Below the pieces are notes generated by a model. That model saw nothing but the letters and a program-made list of their open reading frames with translations. It did no database searches and was not told where the DNA came from. Below are positions 6,277 through 7,200 of a DNA stretch of 7,200 bases, piece after piece. This stretch comes from Candidatus Pollutiaquabacter sp. Lineage in GTDB: Bacteria > Bacteroidota > Bacteroidia > AKYH767-A > 2013-40CM-41-45. The number at the start of each line of letters is the position of its first letter. Position 1 is the stretch's first letter. Both the position numbers and the translations under genes were made by a program. The stretch covers positions 1 through 7,200 of the forward strand of contig CAINVI010000344.1 of NCBI GenBank assembly GCA_903854075.1, read 5' to 3'.

Positions 6277-7200
6277 ATGTCAATCATCGAAATGAAAGTA
6301 CCCAGTCCGGGCGAATCTATCACAGAAGTTCAGATTGCACGCTGGGTCAAGAAAGAAGGAGATTATGTCGAGAAGGACGAGGAGATTTGTGAGATTGATT
6401 CGGATAAAGCGACACTGACCCTGAGTGCAGAAGCTTCCGGAACGTTACACATCCTGGTAAACGAAGGAGATACTGTTGAGGTTGGAAAAGTGGTTTGTAC
6501 CCTTGATACTTCCGCAAAACCGATAGTGGAAAAAGTGCCGGCCAATGTGGTTGTAATGGAGGAAAAAACCACGCCGCCGAAAACAGTTGTGCCACCAACC
6601 AGTGATTACGCAAAAGGGACTCCTTCTCCTTCGGCCGGAAAATTAATGAAAGAGAAAACGATTTCGTCGGAGCAAATTGAGGCAACCGGAAAAGGCGGAC
6701 GTATTACCAAAGGCGATGTATTGCGCGCTGCCGCCAAATCAGGGGCAACGATCCTTCAAACTGGAACACGAAATGTGCGGACCGAAAAGATGTCGATGCT
6801 ACGAAAGAAAGTGGCAGAACGATTGGTCGCCGTGAAACAGGAGACAGCCATGTTGACTACGTTCAACGAAGTGGATATGCTTCCGGTGATGACATTGCGA
6901 AAGAAATACAAAGACACCTTTAAGGAAGTACATGGTGTAAATCTTGGGTTCATGTCTTTTTTCACCAAAGCAGTATGTGAAGCGCTGAAAGCTTTTCCGG
7001 CAGTAAATGCTCAGATTGCCGGTCAGGAGATTCGTTATCACGATTACTGCGACATTGGCATAGCAGTAAGCGCGCCGAAAGGCCTGATGGTTCCGGTACT
7101 TCGTAATGCAGAAAACATGTCGCTGGCCGAAATCGAGCGACACATCGCATCGCTCGCCGCAAAGGCCCGCGAAGGAAAGATTTCCATCGAAGAAATGAGC
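6277..7200 (+). CDS. sucB: Dihydrolipoyllysine-residue succinyltransferase, E2 of 2-oxoglutarate dehydrogenase (partial, runs off the window)
   Basis: The frame is open from ATG 6277 to the right edge, giving 308 codons; the full protein should be about 400 residues. E2 carries the succinyl group on a swinging lipoyl arm and transfers it to CoA, forming the core of the complex. One N-terminal lipoyl domain (about 2-78) begins IIEMKVPSPGESITEV and has the lipoylation site EIDSDKATL with Lys44 (codon 6406-6408), the same residue number as in E. coli SucB. A Pro/Val/Thr-rich linker (about 80-114) follows, then the peripheral subunit-binding domain (about 115-152, SPSAGKLMKE...GKGGRITKGDVLRAA) that docks E1/E3, then the acyltransferase domain from about 168 (EKMSMLRKKVAERL, MLTTFNEVDM, FPAVNAQI, DIGIAVSAPKGLMVPVLRNA). 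The catalytic HxxxDG motif lies beyond the edge. The gap after the sucA stop is only 10 bases (GTCCTAGCCA), with no terminator or obvious Shine-Dalgarno, so it is co-transcribed with sucA. SucB is preferred over a pyruvate or branched-chain E2 because of the sucA linkage and the ESITEV start. Confidence 0.97.
   Translation, partial: MSIIEMKVPSPGESITEVQIARWVKKEGDYVEKDEEICEIDSDKATLTLSAEASGTLHILVNEGDTVEVGKVVCTLDTSAKPIVEKVPANVVVMEEKTTPPKTVVPPTSDYAKGTPSPSAGKLMKEKTISSEQIEATGKGGRITKGDVLRAAAKSGATILQTGTRNVRTEKMSMLRKKVAERLVAVKQETAMLTTFNEVDMLPVMTLRKKYKDTFKEVHGVNLGFMSFFTKAVCEALKAFPAVNAQIAGQEIRYHDYCDIGIAVSAPKGLMVPVLRNAENMSLAEIERHIASLAAKAREGKISIEEMS

Noticed and set aside
6347..6685. 112-codon open frame on the - strand
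   Set aside because: It overlaps the lipoyl domain, linker and subunit-binding domain of sucB, which are clearly coding on the + strand; the reverse translation is low-complexity and unrecognisable.

Overview
The window looks like chromosomal DNA from a member of the Bacteroidota. Four signs point there: a secreted protein ending in a type IX secretion (T9SS) sorting domain, the GCTD...NY...DGSC motif typical of secreted proteins in this phylum, a TAnnTTTG-type -7 promoter element just before the first gene, and start codons preceded by A/T-rich sequence instead of a clear Shine-Dalgarno site. I cannot name the genus. All five genes are on the + strand and nearly fill the window. No RNA genes, insertion sequences, CRISPR arrays or large repeats were seen.

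Layout: (1) 53-1111, an exported endonuclease/exonuclease/phosphatase-fold protein. (2) 1193-2173, a bacterial deoxyhypusine synthase-family protein that keeps the catalytic lysine but not the histidine-bearing loop of the eukaryotic enzyme. (3) 2206-3456, a secreted T9SS cargo protein of unknown function. (4) 3531-6266, the E1 subunit of 2-oxoglutarate dehydrogenase (sucA). (5) 6277 to the window edge, the E2 dihydrolipoyl succinyltransferase (sucB), cut off inside its catalytic domain.

sucA and sucB are 10 bases apart and almost certainly co-transcribed. Together with an E3 lipoamide dehydrogenase (not in the window) they convert 2-oxoglutarate to succinyl-CoA in the TCA cycle. The three upstream genes share the strand but have no evident functional link to sucAB or to each other. 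The gaps are 81 bases (genes 1-2), 32 bases (genes 2-3) and 74 bases (before sucA). No intergenic stretch exceeds 81 bases, and no convincing intrinsic terminator was seen.

This is mostly ordinary core and accessory chromosome. I found no convincing undescribed multi-gene system. The items most worth a second look are the deoxyhypusine synthase homologue, whose substrate cannot be eIF5A in a bacterium, and the uncharacterised middle domain of the T9SS cargo protein.
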